A DNA stretch of 64,000 nt from Byssochlamys sp. IMV 00236. Lineage: Eukaryota; Ascomycota; Eurotiomycetes; Eurotiales; Thermoascaceae. Location of the stretch: assembly GCA_001931875.2 (NCBI GenBank), contig MSJH02000807.1, positions 1 to 64,000 of the forward strand, written 5' to 3'. Of this stretch, positions 35,524-46,993 are shown in pieces (position 1 is the stretch's first letter; each line of letters begins with the position of its first letter). A model generated the notes under the pieces. It saw only the letters and a list, made by a program, of their open reading frames with translations, had not been told where the DNA came from and made no database searches. The position numbers were made by a program, and so were the translations under genes.

Positions 35524-37538
35524 TCACGCCTGCTTCCCATCCAACCTACTCAAGAACCCAACCTTCCACTCACGAAAACTCCTAGCAGAAGCCGGTAACA
35601 TCTCATTACTCCGATTCAGCGTAGAAGCTATATCCTGATAAGTATCCCGAGGAAGATACAGCTCCTCCAAAGACATTGATGCCGGCTTCCCTTGTTCGGG
35701 TTCGAGGATCTTTTCAACGTCCGAGATATGTTGAAAGAATGCTTTCATTGCTCGTTGTGAGGTCACGCTATGGTTTGGACTGACGCTGGAGTAGCGAATG
35801 TCTGGGTTGAAGATCCAGAGCTTTGTATCGAAAGAATGAAAGTGTTAGCTATGTAATTCTCTGGGGGTGTTGATTTAGTTTAGAAGGTCGGGGGGAGAAA
35901 GGAAACGTACTAGGTGTCCATCATTTCCTCCGCAATGAATAACGAAGCGTCTTACGCCTTCTCTTTCGATCATTTCTAGGAGCTGCGCGCCGACTATCGT
36001 CTCCTTCGGGTATGTTTCGAGATTTGAGGGTTCAGACCCCGCCTCCTGGGCGATCGAGGTTGATTCTTGCTGCACGGCTATACATGTTTTGAAAAGCCTC
36101 CAGCCATTAGCAGTGGCGTCTTCTGTGCCTATTGTTGCACCACAGGCTTCACATTCTACGTAAACTCGGGTTCTAGCGTTTCCAGTGTGCGGAAGACGCT
36201 CATTTTGTGACTATTATGAAATGAAGTGTTAGCGTTCTATGGACTAGTTGTAGGAAAGCAAAGTCGATCTAAAATCAAACATGAAATTTATTGCACATGT
36301 CAAAGGCTGAGATAATTACTATATCAGATATACCGGCGGTGTCCATCGAACGGGCCCATTCATGTACCTCGTCTTAATCCTGTGGATCCCATGTCTCTGG
36401 GCAGGTTGTGAAAAGAAGAAATCCAACAGTGAAAGAGATGAGGCGGTAAATACTCGATCCATAGGAACAATCCATCACAATCTCTGAGGCGTGAAGCTGC
36501 AGAGAGACCAAAGGAGGAAATCCATCTCCGCAAAGAGGATACTCCGCCAGTGGTTCGCAACAGCTACTCACCTCGAAATTGTGACAGATGTGATGTACCT
36601 GGAACGAGAATATTTATAGATTGATTGATATCGGGCAATTGTATCGGAGGCCAGATCATGGAAGTGGAGGAGGCCTCCTTCTTGTTGCCCATGGTATGAT
36701 AGTGGAAGCAGAGAAGTTTTGACGTAACGCGGAATACTGCAAGCAACGCTACATGACATGGTTATAGATTCAGATATCATAGTACACGGAACATGGAGAC
36801 CCATAGAAGTGAAGGACAATGGTCAACAGGGAACCTTCCTCTTACCTTTCTCAGACCATTACAATCCACTTCAGCAACTAGGAATGAAGCAACGTCAACG
36901 AGAACCGTCCCAGGGCTGGCCGAGATCTGGTTCGCGGCTCCATAGCCTTTCAGGACGGCATTAGAATCCTCTATTGACTTGTGGTCATGACCTTCATGTG
37001 GATCTGGCTTGTGACAGTGCCAAAAGTCCATCATTTCAGCCCAGTTCCCACTAGGAAGATCTTTCCATGTCCATCCTTTAGTATGTTCTCCGGGGTCCAA
37101 GATCACTGCACTGCACTCGCGACACCGCACAAGGGCAGATGTAGACATGTCCGCTGCCGTCCAGGGAATAAAGTCATCCACGAATTCATCCTTCAAACCA
37201 GGAACTTCGTCCTTATCCACCTGCATACGGAATGAGAATTCCATCCTGTTCGCGCCATCCATAGCCGTAGGATGTCCCGGGAGAGAGCGTTCCGGAAACC
37301 GCAGGCCTGATCGAGAACTCTCGCTGACCCTCGCGGGAAGCTTAATTGTCTCCATTTCTCCCCCGACGGACACTGTGACTGCGCGCCGCGACTCGGACAG
37401 CGAGATCTCTGGCTTGAGCGTGCTACCATCCTGACTTATATAGCTACCTGCAGGAAGAGAAACGTAGAAGGTGAGCTGGCGAATGTTGGGCAGAAGCTCC
37501 GCGTGCAGGTGGATGGTAGTATCAGAGTCAGAAGACAT
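35524..37538 (-). CDS. UBE3D-like E2-binding (HECT-like) protein
   Basis: Exons 37538-36846, 36210-35911 and 35820-35524 join in frame to give 429 residues. The first exon encodes a beta-rich domain and then the cysteine/tryptophan core: LVRCRECSAVIL and DLPSGNWAEMMDFWHCHKPD, followed by LVDVASFLVAEVDCNGL. Exon 2 adds YVECEACGATIGTED and GWRLFK, exon 3 LWIFNPDIRYSS. These features fit the E2-binding protein family of human UBE3D, proposed to be an atypical HECT-like ubiquitin ligase. The gap between exons 1 and 2 is 635 nt, about ten times the usual intron here; it may hide a small exon or an insertion. The acceptor at 36211 has a good CTAAC branch site. Confidence 0.78.
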
Positions 37539-38261
37539 CCTCTGAAGAATAGTGACTGCCGGCGTAACCCTTATGTTAGTATTTTGTCAACATATTTCTC
37601 TTAGCACGGTCATCGATGAATATTTTGGTTGTTCATCGCAGATCTGAAAGATGTTGTTCGTTTCTTCAAACCGTCAAAGCTCCTTCAAGATGGAGCTTGT
37701 CCGGTGCAAACGCTGCAAACAATATTTGATCTAACCAAGATTGGGCCAACCAGATCAATGTGCTACAAACCATCGCCCAGAAATATTTCTTACTTGCGCC
37801 TGGATCATTATCTTCACTGGGGTATGCATGCTTGCAAGCGCTCGTACAATCTGCGTGCAATACTCGGAGTATCCTAGCATGTCAGTTGTTATTATAACGG
37901 GAAAGTGGCAAGCAGCATGGCATTTGACATTGGCTCAGCAAGACAGTCCAGAGGATCCTATTCTAGACTTATGTTCTGTTCCCTTCTTTGCGTCTCTGAT
38001 CCTAGGTTTCGACATTAAGATGGCCAATATATACTCTGAACTGCTAGTGTATGGCAAGAGACGATTGCAAAATAGAAATAAATAAAGCCTTTTTCTTGAT
38101 GATTATAAATAAGTGGAGGGTAACTGTTAATACAGAGGTAAAGAATGAAAGCCTCCAAGAGTATCTCTCAAGTTCATTAAGTAGTTGCGAACGTGTTCAC
38201 ATGATACCCAGCAACATTATGAGCTCGTGTCTCAAGATTCAAAACGACCCATAGAAGACTT
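37539..38261. other. intergenic, UBE3D-like promoter and DUF4243 3' flank
   Basis: The 723 bases separate two leftward genes. A forward frame at 37741-38085 shows no coding character. Nothing else was recognised. Confidence 0.5.
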
Positions 38262-39663
38262 TTAAACAAATCCACCCCAACCATCGAATTCGTCTGCAAA
38301 CTTAACTGCCGCCTTGAGGTAGAACTCATCAGGGTCTCCCCAGGTCTGTGCAGCCTCCTTGTATGCTCGGATAGCCTTGACATAGTGAGCATCAGTGGAG
38401 TGAGGGCCCTTTACAGCCTTATGGCTGGCCCATTTCCAATCTCTACCCTTGAGATCGTAGTCGGTGATCCTGTCGAGCTTTATCTCCGGTCGAAGTTGGG
38501 AGATATAGACAGCAATAGTGATTAGCCACCACTGTCGGACAAGAGGTATATGGAACGCAGAAGGGATTAACGGCAGGAGGATCCTGACTGCATGGGAAGT
38601 GGTCAGGAGGTGAACCAAGAAGAAATCGTATCGTGCTGTGGAATTTTCACGCGTAGCGACCAGCATCGCGGCCGCGGCTTCCTGGCTTTCGCGGAACTGC
38701 TTCACAGGATCTTGGATCTCCCATGCGTTCCAGTGATCAAGTAGGGCAGCTTCACGGTCACGGAAGAGGATTTGCATATTCTGGGCACCCGGAGAGCCGA
38801 ACAAGCCGTGAAAGCGCTTATCAGTGCGGACTTTCTCGAGAATGCTGAGAGGGGAGGTTGAATGATAGGAAGCCTCCGCCTTTGAATAAGACGGGTCGTC
38901 GAGATATTTATGGATATCACTATAGCATGTTGCTGTCATTGCAAGAGCTTCCATCGCGACTTCTCGGTTAGACATCTCCAAGGCATATCCGAGATGGATC
39001 AGAGGATGCCCCACTAGCGACTGTCAACAATCAATTCCTTATGACAATGTATAGGGGCGGGAAAGCGTACGGTCAGCGAGAACAGAATTTATCAATGGTT
39101 CCTTTCCAGAGAAAAGAAACTCATGAACCACCCGCTTCCAGTCGTATCCATAGCGGACGAGTTCATCTTCAAAGAAATCCACGTAGGCTCGTTGATACCT
39201 TACCGCACACGGTGAGTATAGGACATTCCGAAGGATAGAATACTGACACTTACTCTCGATTCCCAAGGAAATCCCGCCAGTCATCGGTGCTAATCTCTCC
39301 AGGGGAATCCGTCCACGGGTCCAGTTGCTTTGCCTCCTCTTCATAGATGCGGTTTAAGTCGTCTGCATCAGCGCCCAAAAGGTACGAAGAGCTCAAACTC
39401 TAGGGCGAACCTTGTCAGAAGACATAAGGACATACTCATCTCGAGTAGACGGCTGTTCTTACATGTGGAGTATGGTTGTGGAAGCGTCTCTCATTGAACA
39501 GAATGGCATTGTTGGCATGATTCAGTCTGAGTAGGTGCTTGAGAGCCCGTGCCGGCTTCTCCTGCGCCGTCTCTATTTCATGGATCTTGACTGAGTGGAT
39601 ATCGATTGCCCGTCCGCGAGTCCCAGCCAGCAGCTTGGGAAAAGTAAACGAAAACGACAACAT
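38262..39663 (-). CDS. questin-oxidase-like protein (DUF4243, AflY/GedK type)
   Basis: Four exons, 39663-39463, 39399-39254, 39198-39071 and 39013-38262, give 408 residues. Family landmarks are LLRLNHANNAILFNERRFHNH near residue 40 (given in part: NHANNAILFN, HNHTPH), DDWRDFLGNREYQRAYVDFF, LADLGHPLIHLGYALEMSN, and GSPGAQNMQILF with WQ/LITIAVYISQLRPEI further on. DUF4243 enzymes include questin oxidase and AflY/HypA and carry out cofactor-poor Baeyer-Villiger-like oxidations on anthraquinone-type polyketides. No polyketide synthase or other pathway gene is near, so this copy may serve another role. The His residues in NHxP and GHPLIHLG are likely functional. The last acceptor (CTAG at 39014) was chosen because the nearer CAG breaks the frame. 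Confidence 0.85.
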
Positions 39664-40401
39664 TGTTGTCCAATTTGTTGAGTACTAGCGAAACGATCTA
39701 TTATACGGATGATCGACGCAAGTTTGATGGGGAAATGAGGAGCGTATCGCCACAACTGCGAGACACAGCCAGCCTTTAATAACCAAGATTTGTCGTTACC
39801 AACGCGGGGAAGCTTTATAAAAGACAATTCTTATGCATGGAAATCAATAATAATGATTTAATACCGTGAACCCCGCTCGTCCAGATCAGCATCGAACCCT
39901 CCATGTGACACGGCGGTTTTTTGGTTGGGGAAGAACAACGTATTGGAAGCGAAACCGTCGAATATTACGGAGCTCTCGGTACGGAATTCAAAACAGCTAT
40001 GACGCAGGCAGACAAAACAAGCAAACTCCGTTATGTAAGCGGTCTGCCTGTCGAAGCAGGGATAGCTCATTATTATTATTTTTATTATTATTCGAGAAAT
40101 AGACAAGACTCCTAAGCAAAGGTTCACAGTGGAGGGGAAGAAGACATGTTAGAATATGTGCATAAGTGGAAGGAACACTGCAGATCAGACTGCCACTCAA
40201 GTGAGATGCTGGTCAGGACGATGATCTTGATGATGATGTGGCGATGTGGTGATGATTGATTAACCATTGTTTTCCCTACGCACCTAGCTGAAATAATTGC
40301 ACTTATAATGCTGGATAATTGTGTTTTGAGATATTTAAATTGGTAGGCACATTAAAAGTTACAGTATTGTGATTGTCCGATCTAGTTGGTGCCTAAGGTC
40401 C

Positions 40402-40620
40402 TCAGGCAGTCGAGAAGCGACGTCCTCGTGATCCTAAGAAATATGAGGACCTAATAACTACCAGTTCCGTTCCGTGTTCCACCAAATTGAGAAGCTGATC
40501 ATCGAACTCGATGACCGGGTGCTGCGCATCAGTCAGCTCCTGCATAATCCTGATGTATAACTCAGCATCTTTGGGATGTCCGCAATGGTATCGTTTACGA
40601 AACGGGCTGTTTGTTTGCAT
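40402..40620 (-). CDS. possible small protein, unrecognised
   Basis: A 72-residue frame starts at the ATG at 40620 and contains a protein-like middle (KDAELYIRIMQELTDAQHPV, DDQLLNLVEHGTEL). The same frame is open upstream to a TAA near 40680 and reads EVAIREEQHRRAIETMQ, also protein-like. A second frame from an ATG at 40720 reads MEDNRSLSSPPTQLRAPL and would have to shift frame to join it. It may be a small gene, a gene with a missed exon or a relic. No family is recognised. Confidence 0.3.
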   Translation of the reverse strand: MQTNSPFRKRYHCGHPKDAELYIRIMQELTDAQHPVIEFDDQLLNLVEHGTELVVIRSSYFLGSRGRRFSTA

Positions 40621-41282
40621 TGTCTCGATTGCTCGGCGATGCTGTTCCTCGCGTATAGCAACCTCGCAGAGGGGCCCTTAGCTGGGTTGGTGGACTTGAC
40701 AAGCTCCGATTGTCTTCCATGCTCACATTCTCATTGCTAACCGGCTAGATAAGCCCTGCGTGTCCCTGTGGCACGAAATTAAGCAAGAGTACTTACAGTT
40801 TTCAGACGTTGGCGTGCAGTACCTAGCCTGTGCAGAGATATCAGCCTCAATCCGTTTACTCGGGAACGCCGATGTGGAGAGATGCGTAGCTACAGACTAC
40901 CAACTCCACAGAACCTTGCCAGTGTTCTCGCCAGAATTGGAACAGGACAATTCTCGATCTAGACTTGGATCTGGCCACGCGAGGCTGTTCAGGAACCACG
41001 TGTTTTTGCCGCTACTTCGTATAGCGCATCGACAAAATCTCCTAGCGAGAACCGAACGCTCGATAGTATACGCCTCCCCGCCATCTCGTTCGTCCGTCGG
41101 CTGTTCCGGCCAATCTCTCGATAACCACCTCTGTAAACATCAAAAAATAAACGATCACGCCGCTTTCTCGATTATCGTTACCCCGATTTGGACTGTTTCG
41201 CTTCCATCTGAAGAAAATGCGGAGAACTGGATATTTACAATTCCGGGGAGTTCTCCGGGCGAGAGGGGCGTACCTGAAAGAG

Positions 41283-41289
41283 TATAAAA
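41283..41289 (+). promoter_or_regulatory. TATA box
   Basis: TATAAAA lies 88 bases upstream of the ATG of the secreted Thr/Val-rich protein, a normal distance for fungal genes. TATA boxes are typical of strongly regulated genes. Confidence 0.55.
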
Positions 41290-41376
41290 TGATAGCTCTA
41301 TACGTCGGGTTGTCCTAGGCCAGCTGCCTTGAGAAAAGTTGTCCTTCGTTCATATTATCTACCTTTTCTCTCCAAA

Positions 41377-43690
41377 ATGCGGTGGACAGCTTTGCTGCTG
41401 TCACTAGCTGCCAGTGCAGTGGCCTTGCCTCGACCTGAACGCAGATCGCAGCCAGCCGATGTATGCTTGCGTCCGGACGAAGTGCTCGACCTGCTGCTTC
41501 GAGTACCAGAGTCTATTCCTTTCTGTCGCGAGCTGATCGATATTCCACTCCGCGGAACCACTACGAAGATCAATTCGTTCGTTCCGCCCCCGGCAACTTC
41601 GACAGTCACTCAGACAATCCATGATCGTGGTCCTCCCCTCAAGACGACCAAGACGGTCACGCAAACAATCGACTCGACCATCACGGAGCACATCACCGAC
41701 TTGCAAACCCAATATGTCACAGCTACTCAGACGAGTCTTGTTCCTGTTACCGTCACTGATACCCAGACGTCAACCATCACTACCGTGTCTACAACCTTCG
41801 TCACCGATCCTGCATACGAGACCATCACTCTGTCTTTCAGTAGCTTTACGACAGATCCTGTCACTGAGACTATCACCAACTTTGCCACTGCCACTCTCAC
41901 GGACTCAACCACTCAAACCTTTACGGAGACGTATACGAATACAATTACAGACTACTCCACAGCTACTGTCACCGACTATATCACGGCCACGGCAACTGAC
42001 TCTGTCACTGACACATTTACCAGTTTCCTTACTGAAAGCGTCACCAACTATCATACAGAGACACTTACACTTTCCTTTACCGATACCGTCACAGCTACTG
42101 AGACTAATACAATCGCTTCAACTACTACGGACAGTGTCGGGGCTCTCACTTTCGAGGCCGTTCCTGATGTGATTTCCCAGACGGAGACAGACACTGTTAC
42201 AAACTCGGTGTTTACCACTGACATTGAGACTACAACAGTCATTACCACGACGATAGTTACGGACGGAACTCTGGTCACCACGACTGCTGTTGCAACTATC
42301 GCTGTCGCAAAGCGTGGAGATACACTCATCAACAGAGAACCCCTTCGTGTTGCAGCGTATCCGACACCCTCTCCTCTGAGGACCATTCCTGTGGCGGCTC
42401 TCTCAACCGCATGCTCTGCATTGAAGATCCCGGCGGTCTCGACCGTGGTTATCACTGAGACTCTACCACAGCCCACTGTATGTTTTCTCCATGAAATCCT
42501 CGTTGCTTCCTCGTAGTCCTAACATTGTTATACAGACAACGACCACTGTCACTACGCACCTTCCGTCGAATGGGATACAAACTGTCTATGTCACGAGATA
42601 TCTCAATGCCTATGTGACACATTTCCTCACTGCCGTATCGACCATTCTCAAGACCAATACTGCAATCACCGATGTGCTTTCGACAACTACCCTTGACGCC
42701 ACGACGTTCGTTACTGCGACCAGCACCACTATTGAAACCGAGGTCCCGACTATCACTGTCACAGATAACCAATTCACAACAGTAACTGAATTCTCAACGA
42801 CGGATGTGACTGCAGATGTTACCTCCTCGACCACTTTGGATGTCACTGCTTCGGACACTGTCACTGTCACTCAATCTACGACTACGGATGTGACCTCTAC
42901 CACAACGAATGATGTAACTTTAACCAACACTATAACAGCGACAACAAGCTTGACCGTCAGCCCGACTGTCACGCAAACGGTCGATGTGACTGCTACTCCC
43001 ACTGTCTCGGTGACAGCCACCGCAACAGAGACTACAACGGTAGATGTCACTTCCGTTTCAACTATCACCTCAACCGAATGGTTGACTGTCACTGTTCCCT
43101 CGCCGACAACGGTGCAGGCCACTGTTTTGGCTACCGTTGATGTCACTAGCACAGTGCTGAGCACTACCAGCGTTGACCTCACTGTCACCCAGACTGTCTC
43201 AACCACCAGCACCACCACGGTGACAGCGACCGCGTCCGCCACGCCCACGAATTTACTACAGAATGGAGGCTTTGAAACTAGTTATCAAAGCGGCTCTATT
43301 GCGCCTTGGACATATACCTCCGGCGGCAATGGAAAACTGGCTTTCGTGGCCGGATATAACAGTGCCGTCGCCGTCGATCTCTATGTCTCGGGTGCCGGTT
43401 CATCATACTCCGCAATCTCCCAGACTGTGGCCACGGTTCCTGGACATCTCTACACCTTGGCCTTCAACTACTACGTGATAGGAGGTAATCCGGTCTCAGC
43501 TCTTACGTGCGGCGCTAACAATAGCATTGGCACATCATACACGGTCAACCTTGGCACCGCGGCCAAGAATGTTTGGCGTACGGCTAGCATCAGTGTGCCT
43601 GCCACTTCAGGGACTACAACGGTTACTTGCAGGGTTAGCAGTTCCATAGTAGCCTCAGCGTACCTTGACAATGTGAGCCTGATCTACTGA
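41377..43690 (+). CDS. secreted Thr/Val-rich repeat protein with C-terminal carbohydrate-binding-like domain
   Basis: Two exons, 41377-42477 and 42536-43690, give 751 residues. A signal peptide is clear (MRWTALLLSLAASAVALP). A short Cys-containing domain follows (VCLRPDEVLDLLLRVPESI, FCRELIDIP). From about residue 70 to 600 the chain is an irregular repeat of alternating Thr with Val, Ile, Asp or Glu, for example TDTVTATETN and TTTVTQTVDV, likely an O-mannosylated beta-rich stalk. The last 145 residues form a galactose-binding/CBM4-9-like fold starting NGGFETSYQSGSIAPWTY and ending YLDNVSLIY. No GPI signal follows, so it is probably secreted or wall-associated through its binding domain. A start 48 bases upstream would spoil the signal peptide. 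Confidence 0.8.
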
Positions 43691-44226
43691 AGACAAGGAG
43701 GGAGTGTGCCGTACGCTCTGTGATGAATGATACAGTTCAATTAGAGTTATGAACTGGTCGGCTTCAACCTCTAGAACAGGGAATATGTACATACATACCG
43801 AACACTCATACATACATATACAGTACATAATCTGAACATCCCATTAGTCGTATTTTAAAAAGTGCATGCACGGAAACAAATACTCATTAAACAGCTTCGC
43901 ATATGCCTAGTAGCAGGCTTGATTTTAGATCTAAGAAGAGGAACCGGGGGTGTTGATTCCATATTTATATCCTAAGTATATAACGAACCGGCTAAAAAAC
44001 AGTGATATAATAGGTCTCCCTGCATGTGGCAACAACATACCTAACTCTCCACTTTACTATATTTGGAAAAAGGATTCACATCTTACATAAAAAAAAAACC
44101 AATATTGATCTTTCTTTGTTGATAGAGATAAAATAGAAATAACCAAAAAATGACCCAGGGCAATGAATAATATATATATACACATCCCATACACCTCTCT
44201 GATCTTAATCCTCACTTCTTGTAGTT
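43691..44226. other. intergenic, convergent 3' ends
   Basis: The 536 bases between the secreted protein and the permease are AT-rich, with poly-A runs near 44092 and TA repeats near 44170. These fit 3' UTR and polyadenylation regions. No coding frame was seen. Confidence 0.5.
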
Positions 44227-46993
44227 CTATTTCTCCGCTGTATCCATTTCCGTCGTAGAAGCTTTCGGTTCCGCATACACAGGTACACCGCTCAATGTCT
44301 GCGGGAACTCGTCCACGTTGATTCTTGGTCCTGTGAAGTTCTTTCTACCGTCGACGATCCATTGGATGACGGAAATGACGATGATAATACCAAAAGCGAC
44401 GACGCAGTAGTCTGGAAGTGAAATTTGTGGTTAGTATTATAGGGGGATTTTGGATAGAAGTTGAGGAGTATAGACTTACTCATGCCGCTTCCTGTGGTGG
44501 GGATCGAAGGAGGGAAGAGGAAGAGGATAGTTGTTAGGGAGATGTATGCGAGGGAGATCTGTTTTGTTTGCTGTTAGAGAAAAAAAAAATTATATCTGGA
44601 TTGGGAGGGTTTTCGTATGTATATGTAAAGGAAAGCGTACCATATTGGCTACCCAGGCAAAGACGGGATTAAGCTTCCATGGTCGGGGTGGGAGCATTTT
44701 CCGTCCACGGATGCAGTTTATGGCAATTGGGATTCCGTAGGATAGGTCAAGGGCGACTACGGAAGCGGAAACAATGGCATTGAAAGCGCTGTAAAGCTAT
44801 CAGTAAAGGTTACGCGAGGGAAGGGTGAAAGCTATGCTGTATAGAGTCAGTCATCTTACCTTGAAGAGCCGAGGAAAATCAAGCCGAAGATAATGACCAG
44901 TGCGGTGGTTATGTAAAGAGCATTCAGGGGAAGTCCGAGCCTAGGATGGACTCGGGAGAAAAAGGTCGATGCGGGAAGACCGCCATCTCTGTTGTCGATT
45001 TATTAGAATTTGTGCTGAGGCAACAATGCGGGATGAGGTGGCTTACCTGGCAAATGCATAGATCATACGGCTGCTAGTAGTCATAATACTAATAGTTGCG
45101 AAGAGCATGCACACGAGCGGAATGCTAATCCATGTGTCAGAACAGAACATCAGATGGATGACGATGATAGCTTCTGTACTTACACCAACAAGCAAATAGC
45201 GCCAGCATTGCTGTTTGTTGCGTTCTTCAAGATTTGCAGCAACGGTCCGGCAGAAGAATTGATGACTCCCTCGATATCGCCGGCCACGAAGAGCAGCACG
45301 ATTAGGAAGATGGCACCCGTGAAAGTACCGATTCCAACACAAGCGACCATGATCTTTGGTCCTTCAGTCGAAGCATTCGGGATTTCTGTTGTTGATCAGA
45401 GCCCGTTCGTCCGTATTACATTGCAGGGGTTACTACCTTCAATCATATGCGCAACTGCGTCCTGGGCACAAGTCAGCTCTGGAAGGGAAAGAATTCAGTA
45501 TTCATGTAACTTACAAATCCAGTGACGCCCAGTCCTCCTTGAAGGAGCTAGAATGCATGTCAGTGATGTCTTTTGTAAATATAACATGAGAAGCAACATA
45601 CTCCCAGTAGCCAAGCAATACCGTCAGGCCCTAGAAAACGTTAGGAAGATCACCCAGATGGGGATAGATATGAAACATACAGCCTGTTTGGTTCATGAAT
45701 TCCGTAAAGACAAACCTGGAACAGTAAATATCTCCCTTAAATAAAAAGCCACCATTGATATTCTACGTACTTTCCGGAGTTATAGTTCGGTGATGCGCAT
45801 GCGAGTACGGTGATCGAGATGATCACGAAACCGGTAATCGACCACGTAACTATATTGATGTCAGAAATGCAGGTTTGAAAACAGTGAGAAGTAGAATGCA
45901 TACAGGCACCTCTTGTGACCCACGGCAGGGCCGAGTTCATGAAAGCGTTTACGCAGAAGGCGGCAATGTTGTAACCAATGTAAATGAGGAACTGGTGCCA
46001 GCGCTGCGCTTCGTATGCCTGGATCGCAAGTCAGTCAAGCACCTGTGATCAGCCAGAAGGAATTTCATACTGGATTCATGAGAGAGATAACACCAACGAT
46101 CAACTGGCTTCCCAGGAGACCACCGGTAGCCACGAGAGCGACCTAAAGAATTAGTATACGGCTCCTGCACGTACGGCACACTGTAGCTTACCCAGCCAGC
46201 GACATTGACCCAGCCAGTGATCCATGACAGGATAGGCACCCACTTCTCCCAGGAAACTTCGATCGTTAGACCCATCATCGACGTATACCCGAATTCTATA
46301 CTTACTAACTGCACAGGAAAGAAAAGTTAGTACACAATAAATCCCAGATCAATATCGATGAAAGATTGATACGTACCTGCGACCCAATGGTATTGTCCTC
46401 CAGCTCTATAATCCCCGTCAGCACAACCACCGGCTTCAACCTGTAACAGTTCGGACAAACTCACGTGGGATATGCAGACAGGAACTCCGCCAGGGAGGCT
46501 GCCATGCACAGATTACACACTCCAGCAGTAACAAGACCTATTCATCATGGAACGATCAGTCAACCATCCATCCATTCATTTGATAACCACCAAAAAGAAA
46601 GACCAAATCATCTCGCATTTTTCTTACCCCACACGACACTGGTGCTTCCACCCGAGGTAAGACTGAGCGACAGACTCGCTGAAAGCGCAGTCCATGACTG
46701 TGTTGTATAACCATCCAATTAGCGACGATTCCATCGAACTCAATTATAGCAACTCCCGCAATGGAGGTCTCTTCCGGGGCTTGCAAGATATTCGAAGTCG
46801 GTCGACATACGTTCAGGATCGCAAACGCCAAACCCAGCATTGACCTTTGACACCACATTAGTACAAGATGATTACCCCACTGGTATATATGTGTCTCTCT
46901 AACAACTTACAGCGTTGAGAAATTCCGCTTCAGCTCAGCCTTGTGGCCCATCTGAGCCAGCTGGGCATCATCATCGGCTGGAGTGTCCTTCAT
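44227..46993 (-). CDS. amino-acid/GABA/choline-type permease (APC superfamily)
   Basis: Nineteen exons join in frame to 520 residues: 46993-46911, 46844-46811, 46697-46628, 46537-46465, 46405-46377, 46256-46192, 46142-46071, 46018-45904, 45849-45771, 45715-45681, 45630-45602, 45547-45515, 45461-45437, 45385-45184, 45124-45047, 44988-44860, 44788-44641, 44558-44480 and 44411-44227. The chain has the family start (LKRNFSTLSMLGLAFAILNS), AEFLSAYPTAGGQYHWVA, TGWPDGIAWLLGLLQGGLGV, TGFDAVAHMIEEIPNAS and MTTSSRMIYAFARDGGLP. About twelve membrane segments are expected. The closest named relatives are fungal GABA (Uga4/GabA), choline and polyamine carriers; the substrate cannot be read from sequence. 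Several GATA sites lie upstream, consistent with nitrogen control. Confidence 0.88.

Larger units (their letters stand above)
39664..41376. other. long divergent spacer, DUF4243 gene / secreted protein
   Basis: The 1.7 kb between the start codons contains AT-rich DNA, a TTA/ATT microsatellite at about 40070-40092, and the possible small gene at 40402-40620. The right part next to 41377 holds a TATA box. The 175-codon frame at 40760-41287 lacks an ATG at its start and is not supported. Confidence 0.5.

Noticed and set aside
40760..41287. 175-codon forward frame upstream of the secreted protein
   Set aside because: It starts with GTG, not ATG, shows no recognisable domain and runs through the TATA box region.
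41355..43671. Several long reverse-strand frames rich in Val and Thr inside the secreted-protein gene
   Set aside because: They mirror the ACN/GTN-rich codons of the real forward gene, which has a signal peptide, intron and folded C-terminal domain. They are shadows.
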